64,000 nt of DNA from Marinobacter sp. LV10R510-11A (lineage in GTDB: Bacteria > Pseudomonadota > Gammaproteobacteria > Pseudomonadales > Oleiphilaceae), in NCBI RefSeq assembly GCF_900215155.1, contig NZ_LT907980.1:3906001-3970000 (forward strand), written 5' to 3'. The number at the start of each line of letters is the position of its first letter. Position 1 is the stretch's first letter. Below are positions 26,691 to 35,671 of the stretch, piece by piece. A model generated the notes under the pieces. That model had not been told where the DNA came from, made no database searches, and saw only the letters and a program-made list of their open reading frames with translations. Made by a program: the position numbers and the translations under genes.

Positions 26691-27956
26691 ATGCACCAAA
26701 TTTTGCGTTTAGGGGCGGCCCTGACAGTCGCCTTACTATCGCTGACCGCACAGGCTGATATTCAGCAGCAGCTGGATGAACTTGAGCCGGGCGCTAATTT
26801 TGAGATTCCTTCCAAAACTGTTTCGCCGTTCACTCTCAGGGTGCCAGGGGTGACTGTGGCCTGCCGCCCCGAAACGCTAATCGATGGCGGTGGTAAGGGC
26901 AATGCGGTTGAGATTCAGGCAGAGCGTGTGACGCTGTCGGGTTGCCGTATTCGTAATTGGGGTGCGGATCTGAATGAGTTGGATGCAGGGGTTTTTATTA
27001 ACCGGGAGGCGGTGAACGCGACGGTGGAGAACAACGATCTGCAAGGTTCTGCGTTTGGTATCTGGCTAGATGCGACGCCGGATGTGACGGTTAGGAATAA
27101 CACCATTCGTGGCGATGATACCGTGCGCCCGAACGATCGGGGCAATGGTATTCATTTGTTTAACACGACTGGGGCGTTAATTGAGGGCAATGATATAAGT
27201 AAGACGCGGGATGCGATTTATATCGAGACCTCTAATGGCAATGAGATCATCAACAATACGATGACAGATCTGCGGTACGGCATTCATTATATGTACTCCA
27301 TGGATAACCTCTTGGAAGGCAATGTCACTCGGGGCACCCGTACCGGTTATGCGCTGATGCAGAGCAAACGGCTTACGGTGATTAACAACCGGTCTGAGAA
27401 TGATGAGAACTATGGCATTTTGATGAACTTCATTACTCAGTCGGTGCTACGGGGCAATGTGGTTTCGGGGGTGTCCCAAGGGCAGACTGGCGGCGTGTCT
27501 ATTTCGGGCGCGGAAGGCAAGGCCGTGTTTATCTACAACTCTTTGTACAACACCTTTGAAAACAATGTGTTCCGAGATAGCGGTGTGGGTGTTCACCTGA
27601 CTGCAGGCTCGGAAGACAATGAGGTTTTTAACAATGCGTTTATCAATAATCAGCGCCAGGTAAAGTACGTGGCACGGCGCACTCAGGAGTGGTCGAAGGA
27701 GGGCGTGGGTAATTTCTGGAGTGATTACTTGGGTTGGGATCGTAATCAAGATGGCATCGGTGATGTGCCATACGAGCCCAACGATAATATCGATCGCCTG
27801 TTATGGACCTATCCTGAAGCCAAAATTCTGATGTTCAGCCCGGCGGTGGATACTTTGCGCTGGGTTCAGGAAGCCTTTCCTGTGGTTAAGGCTGCGGGTG
27901 TCAGTGATTCACACCCGTTGATGAGTCCGCCAAAAATATTACAACCGGAGTCCTGA
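26691..27956 (+). CDS. nosD: NosD, periplasmic copper-site maturation protein
   Basis: Right-handed beta-helix protein of 421 residues with a signal peptide (LGAALTVALLSLTAQA). Repeated beta-helix rungs rich in Asn and Gly are visible from about residue 90 (VENNDLQGSAFGIWL, VRNNTIRGDD, IEGNDISKTRDAIYI), the CASH/NosD pattern. It delivers or inserts copper or sulfide at the CuZ site of NosZ, working with the NosFY transporter. Start ATG at 26691. The stop overlaps the nosF start by one base (TGATG), so nosDFY are translationally coupled. The promoter must lie near or within the inverted-repeat region. Confidence 0.93.
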   Translation: MHQILRLGAALTVALLSLTAQADIQQQLDELEPGANFEIPSKTVSPFTLRVPGVTVACRPETLIDGGGKGNAVEIQAERVTLSGCRIRNWGADLNELDAGVFINREAVNATVENNDLQGSAFGIWLDATPDVTVRNNTIRGDDTVRPNDRGNGIHLFNTTGALIEGNDISKTRDAIYIETSNGNEIINNTMTDLRYGIHYMYSMDNLLEGNVTRGTRTGYALMQSKRLTVINNRSENDENYGILMNFITQSVLRGNVVSGVSQGQTGGVSISGAEGKAVFIYNSLYNTFENNVFRDSGVGVHLTAGSEDNEVFNNAFINNQRQVKYVARRTQEWSKEGVGNFWSDYLGWDRNQDGIGDVPYEPNDNIDRLLWTYPEAKILMFSPAVDTLRWVQEAFPVVKAAGVSDSHPLMSPPKILQPES

Positions 27957-28888
27957 TGAGCTGTTTTCGTCTTGAGAATGTGAGCTACCGGTACGATAAG
28001 GCACTGGTGTTGAATGGCGTTGATCTACGCCTAGAACCGGGGGAAATTCTTGGGTTGTTCGGCCACAACGGTGCCGGCAAAACCACCAGTATCAAACTGA
28101 TTCTGGGGTTGATGACCCCATCCCACGGCAAGGTGTCGGTGCTGGATGGCGAGGCGGGCGATCCTAAAGTCAGCCAGCACATCGGTTACCTACCTGAAAA
28201 CGTGATGTTTTATCCGCAGCTTACCGGCCGCGAGATTCTTGCGCACTTTGCCCGGTTGAAAGGCGCGAACCTGCGCCAAGTTCCTGAATTACTGGGCCAG
28301 GTTGGGCTGAAAGATGCCATGGATACGCGGGTTAAAACCTACTCCAAGGGAATGCGTCAGCGCTTAGGGCTTGCTCAAGCTTTGCTGGGTAAACCCCGCT
28401 TGCTGATACTGGACGAGCCTACGGTGGGGCTGGATCCGGTAGCCACGGCAGACCTTTACCGGTTGTTGCGCAAGCTACGCGATGAAGGTACGGGCGTTGT
28501 TCTGTGCTCACATGTGCTACCGGGCGTTGAGCCTTACATAGACCGAGCAGCGATACTGACCGACGGCAGCCTGAAAGCGGCGGGGGATCTTGCCTCACTA
28601 CGCCGGCAGGCAAACATGCCTATCACTCTTTCTCTTGAACCAGAAAGCACCGTGGCTGCGCTGGAAAGTGTGGTTAATAATGCCAAAGCCTCTGCTGGTT
28701 TGATGATGCGGCACGACAACGGGCGGCTGCATGTGGATGTCCGGCCGGCAGAAAAAATGGCGCTGGTTAAGGCCTTGGTGGCCTCCGGCGAAGTACGTGA
28801 TCTGGGTATCTACCAGCCAACACTTGAGGATGTTTACGTGCACTTTATCGGTTCTGGCGGCCTCGCTCATCGTGGAGGTGCGCAATGA
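27956..28888 (+). CDS. nosF: NosF, ABC transporter ATPase for NosZ maturation
   Basis: ATPase of 310 residues. Walker A GHNGAGKTT (about residues 37-45), signature YSKGMRQRLGLAQAL in place of a strict LSGGQ, Walker B LLILDEPTVGLDP, and the switch His in CSHVLPG are all visible. The C-terminal part beyond about residue 215 is the usual NosF extension. It powers NosY, probably to export a sulfur compound for CuZ assembly. It overlaps nosY by 4 bp (ATGA). Confidence 0.94.
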   Translation: MSCFRLENVSYRYDKALVLNGVDLRLEPGEILGLFGHNGAGKTTSIKLILGLMTPSHGKVSVLDGEAGDPKVSQHIGYLPENVMFYPQLTGREILAHFARLKGANLRQVPELLGQVGLKDAMDTRVKTYSKGMRQRLGLAQALLGKPRLLILDEPTVGLDPVATADLYRLLRKLRDEGTGVVLCSHVLPGVEPYIDRAAILTDGSLKAAGDLASLRRQANMPITLSLEPESTVAALESVVNNAKASAGLMMRHDNGRLHVDVRPAEKMALVKALVASGEVRDLGIYQPTLEDVYVHFIGSGGLAHRGGAQ

Positions 28889-29715
28889 ATAGCATCTGGA
28901 CCATCGCCCGCAAAGAACTGAACGACAGCCTGCGAAATCGCTGGCTGATTGCCATCGCCTTGGTGTTCGCGACGCTTGCCGTGGGCATCGCCTGGTTTGG
29001 TGCCGCAGCATCCGGCCAGGTGGGTTATGCATCCACCCCAGCGACAATTGCCAGCCTCGCCAGTCTCGGTATTTTCCTGATCCCGCTGATTGCTCTGTTA
29101 CTGGCGTATGACGCCATTGTAGGAGAGGAAGAGGGCGGCACGCTGCTGTTATTAATGACCTACCCTCTAAGCCGTGGGCAGCTGCTGTTCGGCAAGTTTC
29201 TTGGGCACGGGCTAACCCTTGCATTGGCCACGCTGATTGGCTTTGGCGTTGCCGGTGTGGCCATTGCACTGCTAGTAGAAGACGTTGGCGTTGGTGCGCT
29301 TGCGGTTGCCATGCTGCGTTTTATTATTTCGACCACGTTGCTCGGCTGGGGCTTCATTGCTCTGGCTTACGTGGTGAGTGTTCGGGTAAGTGAGAAGCCC
29401 GTCGCCGCGGGTTTGGCTTTGGCCATTTGGTTCTTCTTTGTGCTGGTTTTCGATTTGATGCTGCTGGGCACGCTGGTTGCCAGCCAAGGTGAATTTAATC
29501 CCGATTTGTTGCCTTGGCTCCTGTTGCTCAACCCCACGGACATATACCGTTTGCTCAACATCGTCGCCTTCAGTGATGGCGCACAACTCAGTGGTGTTCT
29601 CAGCTTGGGTGCTGACTTGCCCATTGGCCCAGCCGGGCTCTGGCTGGCGCTGGTGCTTTGGTTTGTTATTCCCTTAACCGGCGCTTGGGCTCTGTTCCGT
29701 CGCCGTCGTATCTGA
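28885..29715 (+). CDS. nosY: NosY, ABC transporter permease for NosZ maturation
   Basis: ABC-2-type permease of 276 residues with six predicted membrane helices. The N-terminal amphipathic segment IWTIARKELNDSLRNRW and the motif EEEGGTLLLLMTYPLSRGQLL are family features. It pairs with NosF in the cytoplasmic membrane. The stop overlaps ATGs at the beginning of nosL. Confidence 0.93.
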   Translation: MNSIWTIARKELNDSLRNRWLIAIALVFATLAVGIAWFGAAASGQVGYASTPATIASLASLGIFLIPLIALLLAYDAIVGEEEGGTLLLLMTYPLSRGQLLFGKFLGHGLTLALATLIGFGVAGVAIALLVEDVGVGALAVAMLRFIISTTLLGWGFIALAYVVSVRVSEKPVAAGLALAIWFFFVLVFDLMLLGTLVASQGEFNPDLLPWLLLLNPTDIYRLLNIVAFSDGAQLSGVLSLGADLPIGPAGLWLALVLWFVIPLTGAWALFRRRRI

Positions 29716-29726
29716 TGGAGAGCTCG

Positions 29727-30269
29727 ATGAAATCTTTTAGTTTCACATTCCTGCCTGCATTACTGATGTTCGCAGTATTCTTTTCTGGCTGCTCCGGCGA
29801 AGCCGAAAAAGTCACCGAAAAACCGACCCCCGTGCACATTGAATCCGACGATGAGTGCCACGTATGCGGCATGGCCGTAACCCGGTTCCCCGGGCCGAAA
29901 GGCGAAGTGATTACCGAGAAAGAACAAGCCGTTCACAAGTTTTGCTCTACCCGTGACATGTTCGCCTGGGTGCTGCAGCCAGAGAACGTCATGCGCAAGC
30001 ACACGCTGTACGTTCACGACATGAGCCAAACCGAATGGGCCAGCCCAGACGACGCAGCCCTGATCGACGCGCGCGAGGCTTTCTACGTGGTTGGTTCCGA
30101 ACGCAAAGGTGCCATGGGCCAGACACTGGCATCGTTCTCCACCGAATCGGCGGCCCAGGACTTCATGATGGAGTATGGCGGTGAGGTTATACAGTACGAC
30201 GCAATCACCCTAGAGCACCTGAATACAGAGATGCCCATGGGTGACATGCATGGGGATATGGAACGCTAA
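29727..30269 (+). CDS. nosL: NosL, copper-binding lipoprotein
   Basis: Lipoprotein of 180 residues. The signal peptide ends in a lipobox FSGC (acylated Cys about residue 19). The copper(I) site CHVCGMAVTRFPGPKGE follows at about residues 46-62, with the CGM motif of NosL. It is a copper chaperone for NosZ (CuZ/CuA) acting in the periplasm. The start chosen is the ATG at 29727, preceded by GGAGAG; ATG 29715, overlapping the nosY stop, would add four residues. The 3' end meets the convergent ThDP gene with 4 bp overlap, so the nos operon ends here. No nosX/apbE follows. Confidence 0.93.
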   Translation: MKSFSFTFLPALLMFAVFFSGCSGEAEKVTEKPTPVHIESDDECHVCGMAVTRFPGPKGEVITEKEQAVHKFCSTRDMFAWVLQPENVMRKHTLYVHDMSQTEWASPDDAALIDAREAFYVVGSERKGAMGQTLASFSTESAAQDFMMEYGGEVIQYDAITLEHLNTEMPMGDMHGDMER

Positions 30270-31996
30270 GGACGGACTTTTCTCCAAAGAGCCCGCCCAA
30301 CAATCCGCACCTTATCCCGGGGCGTCATCCTGCTAAGGTTCGTTTTCACGACGCCCTTGGTAAACCGTGTCGATTTCGAGTAATCAACGCGCACATCCAC
30401 CAGAACCGGCCGCCCGGCGGCCGATTTCTGCAGTGCGATCTCTATGCTTTCAGAGATGTCCTGGTTGCCCGCAAGCGAAACGAACTCAAGGCCACAGGCC
30501 TTGGCAAACGCCTCGTAGTCTACTGTGCCCAGTACCGTGCAGGTCTTCTGGTTGTAAGGGATCTGCTGGGCTTGGGCAATCTGCGACAGCTCGCCATCGT
30601 TGAATACAAAAATCATCACACCAACTTGCAGGCGTGCCGCTGTTACCAGTTCCATGCCCGTCATCAGCAACGCACCGTCGCCCACAATGCCCACTACTTG
30701 GCGCTTGGGGTTAGCCAGCTTGGCACCGATAGCGCCGGGAACACAATAACCCATGGCGTTGAAATCGCTGGGTGACATGTAATTCCGGGCGCCCAGTATG
30801 GGCATTAATTCTGCCACCAAAAACGTATGGTTGCCGTCGTCAGCGACAACAATCGCGTCGTCATTTAGGCGCTCACGAAGGTGGCTGAAAAACAGCTCCG
30901 GGTTTACCCGGTCGCCGCTGTCGTGATCACGCCACTCTTTCTTGTATGCGGCTTTGTCCTTGGCGATCTGTTCCCGAATGCCGGTATTGGCCGCAGTGGG
31001 CTTCAGGGTTTTTACGGCTTTCAGGAGCGCCGGCACGGTCACTCTGGCGTCTCCCTCGATTGTATGGCTGGCAGGGTAGTTGGCGCTGAAAACCTCAGGG
31101 TTGATGTCTAAGTGAATCAGGCTCTTAGGCGGGTTGATGCCGTAGCTGCCGGTCGGGATTTCCGCGAACCGCGTGCCAATCGCTAACAGGCAATCTATTT
31201 TGGCAAAGGCGTTGGTTGCTGCCGGCACCGCATAGTTACCCATGCCCATGCCTGTGTGCAGAGGGTGGTTGCCCGGGAAGGCACTGAGCCCCTGAAGCGT
31301 GGTTGAAACTGGCGCATCCAGCAGTTCTGCCAGCTCAATCAAGTCTGCCTGCGCATCTACCGAGCCCCAGCCGGCGAATATGCCCGGCTGCGTTGCCAGC
31401 ACAAGTGCTTGGGCCGCGGCATCCACAAGTGCCTGTTCCGGCTGCTTTGGTGCGGGCGGTGCCTGGTAGAGAGGCATGTCGTCGACGTCGCCCAAAAAAT
31501 TACTGATGTTGACCGGGATCTCGATAAAGACTGGCCCCGGCTCACCGCCCATTGCAAGGTCATACGCCTCATACAGCGTGGGGATGATTTCTCGGTGGCT
31601 GCTAATACGCCAAGTTTTCTTGGTAATCGGCCTGAGCAGGGCGTGTTGATCCATCTCGTGGAGTTGGTAGCGGTGCCCGGATTCCGAATGAATCCCGCCG
31701 GAAATAATCAGCATCGGGATGCCATCAATGCCGGCCTCGCCAATGCCACTCGCGGCGTGGGTGACGCCTGCCGCTGGTACGATCAGCATGGTGCCCAGCT
31801 CGGCACCGGTGCGGCTCACCGCATCAGCCATGAACGCACCACCACCCTCATGGGTGACAAGCGTCGGCTCGATGCTTTCAGATCGGTTCAGCTCGTCGTA
31901 GATTTCGGTGGTGTGCACGCCCGGAATGCCAAACGTTCGGCGTATGCCGAGTTGTTCCAGTGCGTGGCGAACGAGTGTAGCGCCGGTTTTCTTCAT
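30266..31996 (-). CDS. Thiamine-diphosphate-dependent enzyme, acetolactate-synthase-like
   Basis: Protein of 576 residues with the three-domain ThDP fold. The N-terminal PYR domain has FGIPGVHTTEIYDEL and the catalytic Glu in VTHEGGGAFMADA; the central domain (about 195-330) has FAGWG and GDARVTVPALL; the C-terminal PP domain has the ThDP motif GDGALLMTGMEL ending FVFNDGELS. The family covers acetolactate synthases, benzoylformate and 2-oxo-acid decarboxylases, and glyoxylate carboligase. No small regulatory subunit is adjacent, so a classical IlvB role is doubtful, and the substrate cannot be told. It is on the same strand as, and 86 bp downstream of, the COG3573-like flavoprotein. Confidence 0.85.
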   Translation of the reverse strand: MKKTGATLVRHALEQLGIRRTFGIPGVHTTEIYDELNRSESIEPTLVTHEGGGAFMADAVSRTGAELGTMLIVPAAGVTHAASGIGEAGIDGIPMLIISGGIHSESGHRYQLHEMDQHALLRPITKKTWRISSHREIIPTLYEAYDLAMGGEPGPVFIEIPVNISNFLGDVDDMPLYQAPPAPKQPEQALVDAAAQALVLATQPGIFAGWGSVDAQADLIELAELLDAPVSTTLQGLSAFPGNHPLHTGMGMGNYAVPAATNAFAKIDCLLAIGTRFAEIPTGSYGINPPKSLIHLDINPEVFSANYPASHTIEGDARVTVPALLKAVKTLKPTAANTGIREQIAKDKAAYKKEWRDHDSGDRVNPELFFSHLRERLNDDAIVVADDGNHTFLVAELMPILGARNYMSPSDFNAMGYCVPGAIGAKLANPKRQVVGIVGDGALLMTGMELVTAARLQVGVMIFVFNDGELSQIAQAQQIPYNQKTCTVLGTVDYEAFAKACGLEFVSLAGNQDISESIEIALQKSAAGRPVLVDVRVDYSKSTRFTKGVVKTNLSRMTPRDKVRIVGRALWRKVRP

Positions 31997-32053
31997 GAAG
32001 TTGCCCTGATAGTTATTATTGTGAATAGATAGTGCGAATAAATAATGATGGGC

Positions 32054-32078
32054 GCAGCGTGGCTATTCATTACGCTGC
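32054..32078 (-). terminator. Possible hairpin after the FAD-dependent dehydrogenase gene
   Basis: GCAGCGT (32054-32060) and ACGCTGC (32072-32078) form a 7-bp stem with an 11-base loop just after the flavoprotein stop on the minus strand. Only an AT-rich stretch, not a T-run, follows, so it may be a weak terminator or message-end stem. Confidence 0.4.
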
Positions 32079-32082
32079 AGCC

Positions 32083-33693
32083 TTACAAACGGCCAGCGAT
32101 ACTTTGAGCGGCGCGCCGGCCGTTGAGAATACAGTTGGACAGGAACGTGCCCTCCAAGGATCTTATACCGGAGATTCCGCCACCGCCAAACCCAGTGGCT
32201 TCGCCCGCGGCATAAAGCCCTGGAATAGCCTCGCCTGCCTGATCGAGAACGCGGGAGTGGGTGTCTGTTTGCATGCCTCCCATGCTTTTCCGGCTGATCA
32301 GTTGTTCGCGAATAGCGATCAGCGGGCCTGCGCCTGAGTCGAGTATGGGTTGCAGGTTACAGGTGCGAAAACGATCTGGCAGCCAGTTCCGGAGCTGCAG
32401 GAGCCGGCGTATCTGGTCGTCATTATGCAGCCGTTTACCCCGGGCTATGTTGCTGTCATAGGCCTGGATATCGCGAATCATGTCTTCGGTGTGGACATCG
32501 TTGTTGCCCGCAGCTTGGTTCATTTTCGCAGCTAGCTCTTCGGGTGTGTTGGCGCTGACAACATCTGGGCATTGTTCTATCAGCCAGTCCATAAGCGCCG
32601 GGTCGCCGCCGCGCAGGGTATTCCAGACCACGCGAAGCAGTTTGCCGTCACGGAAGTCGGGGTTGGTGTCGGTGCCCGACACGGCCAGCTCGCGCACGGC
32701 AATTCGGTAATTCATAACCTGCCAGGAAATCTGCCCGGGTAGGTGGCCTACCTGCTTGCATAGATCGTGGGTGTCGAAACCGGTGATCAGCGGCATGGGG
32801 CCAATTCGGCGGCCATGGCGATCCATCCAAAGCGCCGAGCGCGGGGGTATTAAGCTCAGACCGTGGTGAGGGAAGGCGGGTTCCGGGTGGCGTATGCCTG
32901 CAGCGTAATTCCACATCTGGTTGAGATTGACGACCTTACCACCCGCTCTGGCAACTTCGCCGTGCATGGCGCCATCTGCATCCGGGCTGGACCCACTGAG
33001 CAGGTTGTCCGGTGCCGGGCCGTAACAGGGATCCCAGTGCTGGCGTACTTTTTCCAAGTTGCCATTAATGCCGCCGGTACAGACGACTGTGTGGGTGGCG
33101 GAAACAGAAAAAGCTCTATCTTTATTGACGATGCCTTGGCAGCCGGTGATTTTTCCATCACGCAGGCTCAAGGTGTTAACCCTGTGGTCACTGAGAAAAG
33201 TAAGCTGGCTGCGGTTCTGGTGAGTGTCCAGTTGCTGCAACAGCGTTTGTACCACGCCGCGGCCACAGCCCCAGGCAATGTGATAGCGGGGAACACTATT
33301 GCCGTTTCCGTAAAGCCCCCGCTCAACCCACTGCACGGATGGGAAAAAGCGGATACCCCGTTGTTTCAACCAGTCGTAAATCATTGGTCGGTTCTGTTCG
33401 GCATAGAGTTCGGCCCAGAGCTTCGGCCAGTGATCGTCGTCGCCGAAGCAGGCCGCGTTGTGCCAGTCTGATAGCAGTAATTCCGGGGAGTCTTTGATCT
33501 TGTTGCGGGCTTGTTCTGGCGTGTTGCTTAGCAGCATTCCGCCGAAGGCTTCATTGGCTTGGCCCCCGGGTTTGCCGTCGGGCGCGCCATCCAGCAGTAA
33601 TGTCGGCACGTTGAGATCTAGCAGTTCTAATGCCGCAGCTATTCCGGCAAGGCCCGCGCCAATCACAACAACTTCAGTCTTATAAGTATGCAT
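32083..33693 (-). CDS. FAD-binding dehydrogenase (COG3573-type, flavocytochrome c/KstD superfamily)
   Basis: Flavoprotein of 536 residues. The N-terminal dinucleotide motif VIGAGLAGIAAALELLD (residues 9-25) and GGQANEAFGGMLL (near 43-55) bind FAD; the C-terminal GLYAAGEATGFGGGG closes the FAD site. Segments such as RFFPSVQWVERG and GNGNSVPRYHIAWG resemble the COG3573 predicted oxidoreductases. The superfamily includes fumarate reductases and 3-ketosteroid dehydrogenases, but the substrate is unknown. No heme-binding or signal sequence is seen, so it is cytoplasmic. Confidence 0.85.
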   Translation of the reverse strand: MHTYKTEVVVIGAGLAGIAAALELLDLNVPTLLLDGAPDGKPGGQANEAFGGMLLSNTPEQARNKIKDSPELLLSDWHNAACFGDDDHWPKLWAELYAEQNRPMIYDWLKQRGIRFFPSVQWVERGLYGNGNSVPRYHIAWGCGRGVVQTLLQQLDTHQNRSQLTFLSDHRVNTLSLRDGKITGCQGIVNKDRAFSVSATHTVVCTGGINGNLEKVRQHWDPCYGPAPDNLLSGSSPDADGAMHGEVARAGGKVVNLNQMWNYAAGIRHPEPAFPHHGLSLIPPRSALWMDRHGRRIGPMPLITGFDTHDLCKQVGHLPGQISWQVMNYRIAVRELAVSGTDTNPDFRDGKLLRVVWNTLRGGDPALMDWLIEQCPDVVSANTPEELAAKMNQAAGNNDVHTEDMIRDIQAYDSNIARGKRLHNDDQIRRLLQLRNWLPDRFRTCNLQPILDSGAGPLIAIREQLISRKSMGGMQTDTHSRVLDQAGEAIPGLYAAGEATGFGGGGISGIRSLEGTFLSNCILNGRRAAQSIAGRL

Positions 33694-33769
33694 GGCTCAT
33701 TATCGGCTCATTCTTATTGTTTGTTGATATAAGAGCTTAATGCTTAGCGATTAATCAAACCAGTGCAAC

Positions 33770-34762
33770 TCAGCCCCCGGTCATATTCATAAAGCGCAGA
33801 ATTTCGACATCACCATTTGTTGAAAAGTGATGGCGCTCCGGCTTTAAATCCATGGAATCGATAATGGTTTGCCGGAGTTTGTCGTTGGTTACTGGGTGGC
33901 CGCGCAGAACCCGGCGCAGATCGACTGAGTGATCGTTGCCCAAGCAAAGCAACAATCTGCCTTCAACGGTTACCCGCACTCGATTGCAGGTGGAGCAGAA
34001 GTTATGGGAGTGGGGGGAAATAAATCCCACTTTAATATCGCTGTCCGACATCCGATAGTAACGAGCAGGGCCACCTGAGTCTTCCGGCGTGGGGATTAGT
34101 TCATGATGCGGGCTGATAATGTCGCGCACTTCATCGCTGGTGCACAGTACTTGCCCGCGATCGTGCTCGGAGATCTCACCCAAGGGCATTTCTTCAATGA
34201 AGGTAATGTCGACGTTTTTTCTACGGGCAAATTCGACCAGATCCGGAACCTCCTGATCATTTCCACCTTTCATCACCACGGTGTTCAATTTTATGCCCTT
34301 GAACCCGGCTTCCCGGGCGGCGTCTATACCTTCGAGTACCCGTGACAGCTTGCCGGTACGGGTAATGCTCGCGAACTTTACCGGGTCCAGTGAGTCCAGG
34401 CTGATGTTCAACCGCTTCAAGCCTGCTTTGCGCAGTGGCTCCGCCATTGCGGATAACTGGCTGCCATTTGTGGTCATGGCAAAATCCCGCAAGCCGTATG
34501 TGCCTATCTCGCGAACCAGCTCAATGATGTCTTTGCGAACCAGCGGCTCTCCGCCTGTTAGGCGGATTTTTTCCGTGCCCAAGGAAATAAACGTTCTGGC
34601 CACGCGGGCAATTTCCTCAAGCGTCAGAACCTGTTGCCGGGGTAGAAAGGTCATCTCCTCTGCCATGCAATAAACGCAACGGAAATCACAGCGGTCGGTA
34701 ACGGACAGGCGTACGTAGTTGACGGTTCTGCCAAAACGGTCTGTCAGCTTGCTCTGGGACAT
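33770..34762 (-). CDS. moaA: GTP 3',8-cyclase MoaA (molybdenum cofactor synthesis)
   Basis: Radical-SAM enzyme of 330 residues that catalyses the first step of molybdopterin synthesis with MoaC. The N-terminal cluster CDFRCVYC (CxxxCxxC, about residues 24-31) and the C-terminal cluster [18 protein letters not shown] are present, as are TGGEPLV and the terminal GG dipeptide (residues 329-330) that inserts in the active site. It supplies cofactor for NarG. ATG at 34762 after AGGAAAGAG. A NarL-like 7-2-7 palindrome lies about 85-100 bp upstream, suggesting nitrate control of this copy. Confidence 0.95.
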   Translation of the reverse strand: MSQSKLTDRFGRTVNYVRLSVTDRCDFRCVYCMAEEMTFLPRQQVLTLEEIARVARTFISLGTEKIRLTGGEPLVRKDIIELVREIGTYGLRDFAMTTNGSQLSAMAEPLRKAGLKRLNISLDSLDPVKFASITRTGKLSRVLEGIDAAREAGFKGIKLNTVVMKGGNDQEVPDLVEFARRKNVDITFIEEMPLGEISEHDRGQVLCTSDEVRDIISPHHELIPTPEDSGGPARYYRMSDSDIKVGFISPHSHNFCSTCNRVRVTVEGRLLLCLGNDHSVDLRRVLRGHPVTNDKLRQTIIDSMDLKPERHHFSTNGDVEILRFMNMTGG

Positions 34763-34845
34763 CGGTCTCTTTCCTGTAACGGCTGAATGCGAGTTTACCC
34801 GTTGGATGATAGGCCAAGTATCGCAGAGTTAGTGTGCGAATCCGA

Positions 34846-34861
34846 TACCCCTCGCGGGGTA
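34846..34861. promoter_or_regulatory. Candidate NarL 7-2-7 site upstream of moaA
   Basis: TACCCCT-CG-CGGGGTA matches the NarL inverted heptamer consensus at all but one informative base. It is also a plain 6-4-6 palindrome (TACCCC/GGGGTA), so another regulator or a hairpin is possible. It lies in the divergent interval between moaA and the small membrane protein gene. Confidence 0.5.
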
Positions 34862-34926
34862 AGCCCTGTCTCTTTGTTTGGCAACATCCACTTTACCAAA
34901 GCGCAACAAGATTTATTAGAAAGTGA

Positions 34927-34955
34927 TTGATCTTTAGCATAAACATGGCTATAAA
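34927..34955 (+). promoter_or_regulatory. Sigma-70-type promoter for the small membrane protein gene
   Basis: TTGATC (34927-34932) and TATAAA (34950-34955) are separated by 17 bp, close to consensus. The implied start near 34962 is about 49 bp upstream of the ATG at 35011. The -35 hexamer also begins a weak FNR-like half site. Confidence 0.6.
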
Positions 34956-35010
34956 ATACATCTTATTGGGGAGGTGCTTAAACCCAAAGACGCGTTTGCT
35001 GGAGAATAAG

Positions 35011-35226
35011 ATGGAGAAGTTTTTGTTTCGTGCCAATAGCGCCATTGTTTGGTCCGTGCTCGGTTTGGTGGTCACGATTTTGATGGCTTACCCTCTCGCC
35101 GGGCGTTTTCCCATGATGATTCAGGTGCTTGCCCATATTGGCACCCTGCTATTTGCAGTCGGTATCAAGGTTTCGTATGTAGCGCGGCTGGTTTTTTTAA
35201 GCCGTCTTGGGAGACCTGTTCACTGA
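35011..35226 (+). CDS. Small membrane protein of unknown function (71 aa)
   Basis: 71 residues with two hydrophobic helices (SAIVWSVLGLVVTILMAYPL and VLAHIGTLLFAVGIKVSYVA). The ATG at 35011 has GGAG six bases upstream and is preferred over an in-frame start at 34927 that lies inside the promoter. I do not recognise the family. It is followed by the DUF454 gene and nsrR on the same strand, so it may be cotranscribed with them. Confidence 0.65.
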   Translation: MEKFLFRANSAIVWSVLGLVVTILMAYPLAGRFPMMIQVLAHIGTLLFAVGIKVSYVARLVFLSRLGRPVH

Positions 35227-35273
35227 TTAGCGGTAGAATGGACGAAAGAATGTACAGTGCTGAGGTGCCCCTT

Positions 35274-35642
35274 ATGGCTGCGCAATCCAGTAAAATCGGC
35301 TTCAGGGTTCTTGCGTACATATCCATAGGACTCGCTGCAATTGGTGTGGTATTGCCTTTACTGCCTACCACGCCTTTTATTCTGTTAGCCGCATTTTTTG
35401 CCAGCAAGGGTTCTCCTGCGTTTGCCAGTTGGCTTGAAGGGCATCCCTCGTTCGGGCCTGCCATCAGAGACTGGCGCCGAAACCGGGTTATCCCTTTAAA
35501 GGCAAAGTTGCTGGCATGCTGCATGATGCTGCTGAGTTGGGGTCTTCTGTTTGTTATGGGAGCCGCGGGGATGGTGCTGGCCATATCGGGTATCTTTTTG
35601 GCGAGCGTGGCAAGCTACTTGCTCACCCGGCCTTCGTATTGA
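35274..35642 (+). CDS. DUF454 (YbaN-type) inner-membrane protein
   Basis: Protein of 122 residues, the size of E. coli YbaN. It has an N-terminal hydrophobic hairpin with the family motif IGVVLPLLPTTPFILLAAFF, then the hydrophilic SWLEGHPSFGPAIRDWRRNRVIP, then two more membrane segments. Function unknown. The start at 35274 has GAGG upstream; in-frame ATGs at 35238 and 35250 would lengthen it. YbaN-type genes are often found next to Rrf2 or heme-related genes, but no role can be inferred. Confidence 0.8.
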   Translation: MAAQSSKIGFRVLAYISIGLAAIGVVLPLLPTTPFILLAAFFASKGSPAFASWLEGHPSFGPAIRDWRRNRVIPLKAKLLACCMMLLSWGLLFVMGAAGMVLAISGIFLASVASYLLTRPSY

Positions 35643-35671
35643 CCGCTTTTACTGAACAACCGGAGTGTTGA

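Noticed and set aside
30266..31996. Naming the ThDP enzyme as acetolactate synthase IlvB
   Set aside because: No regulatory subunit or ilv neighbours are present, and several decarboxylases share the same motifs.
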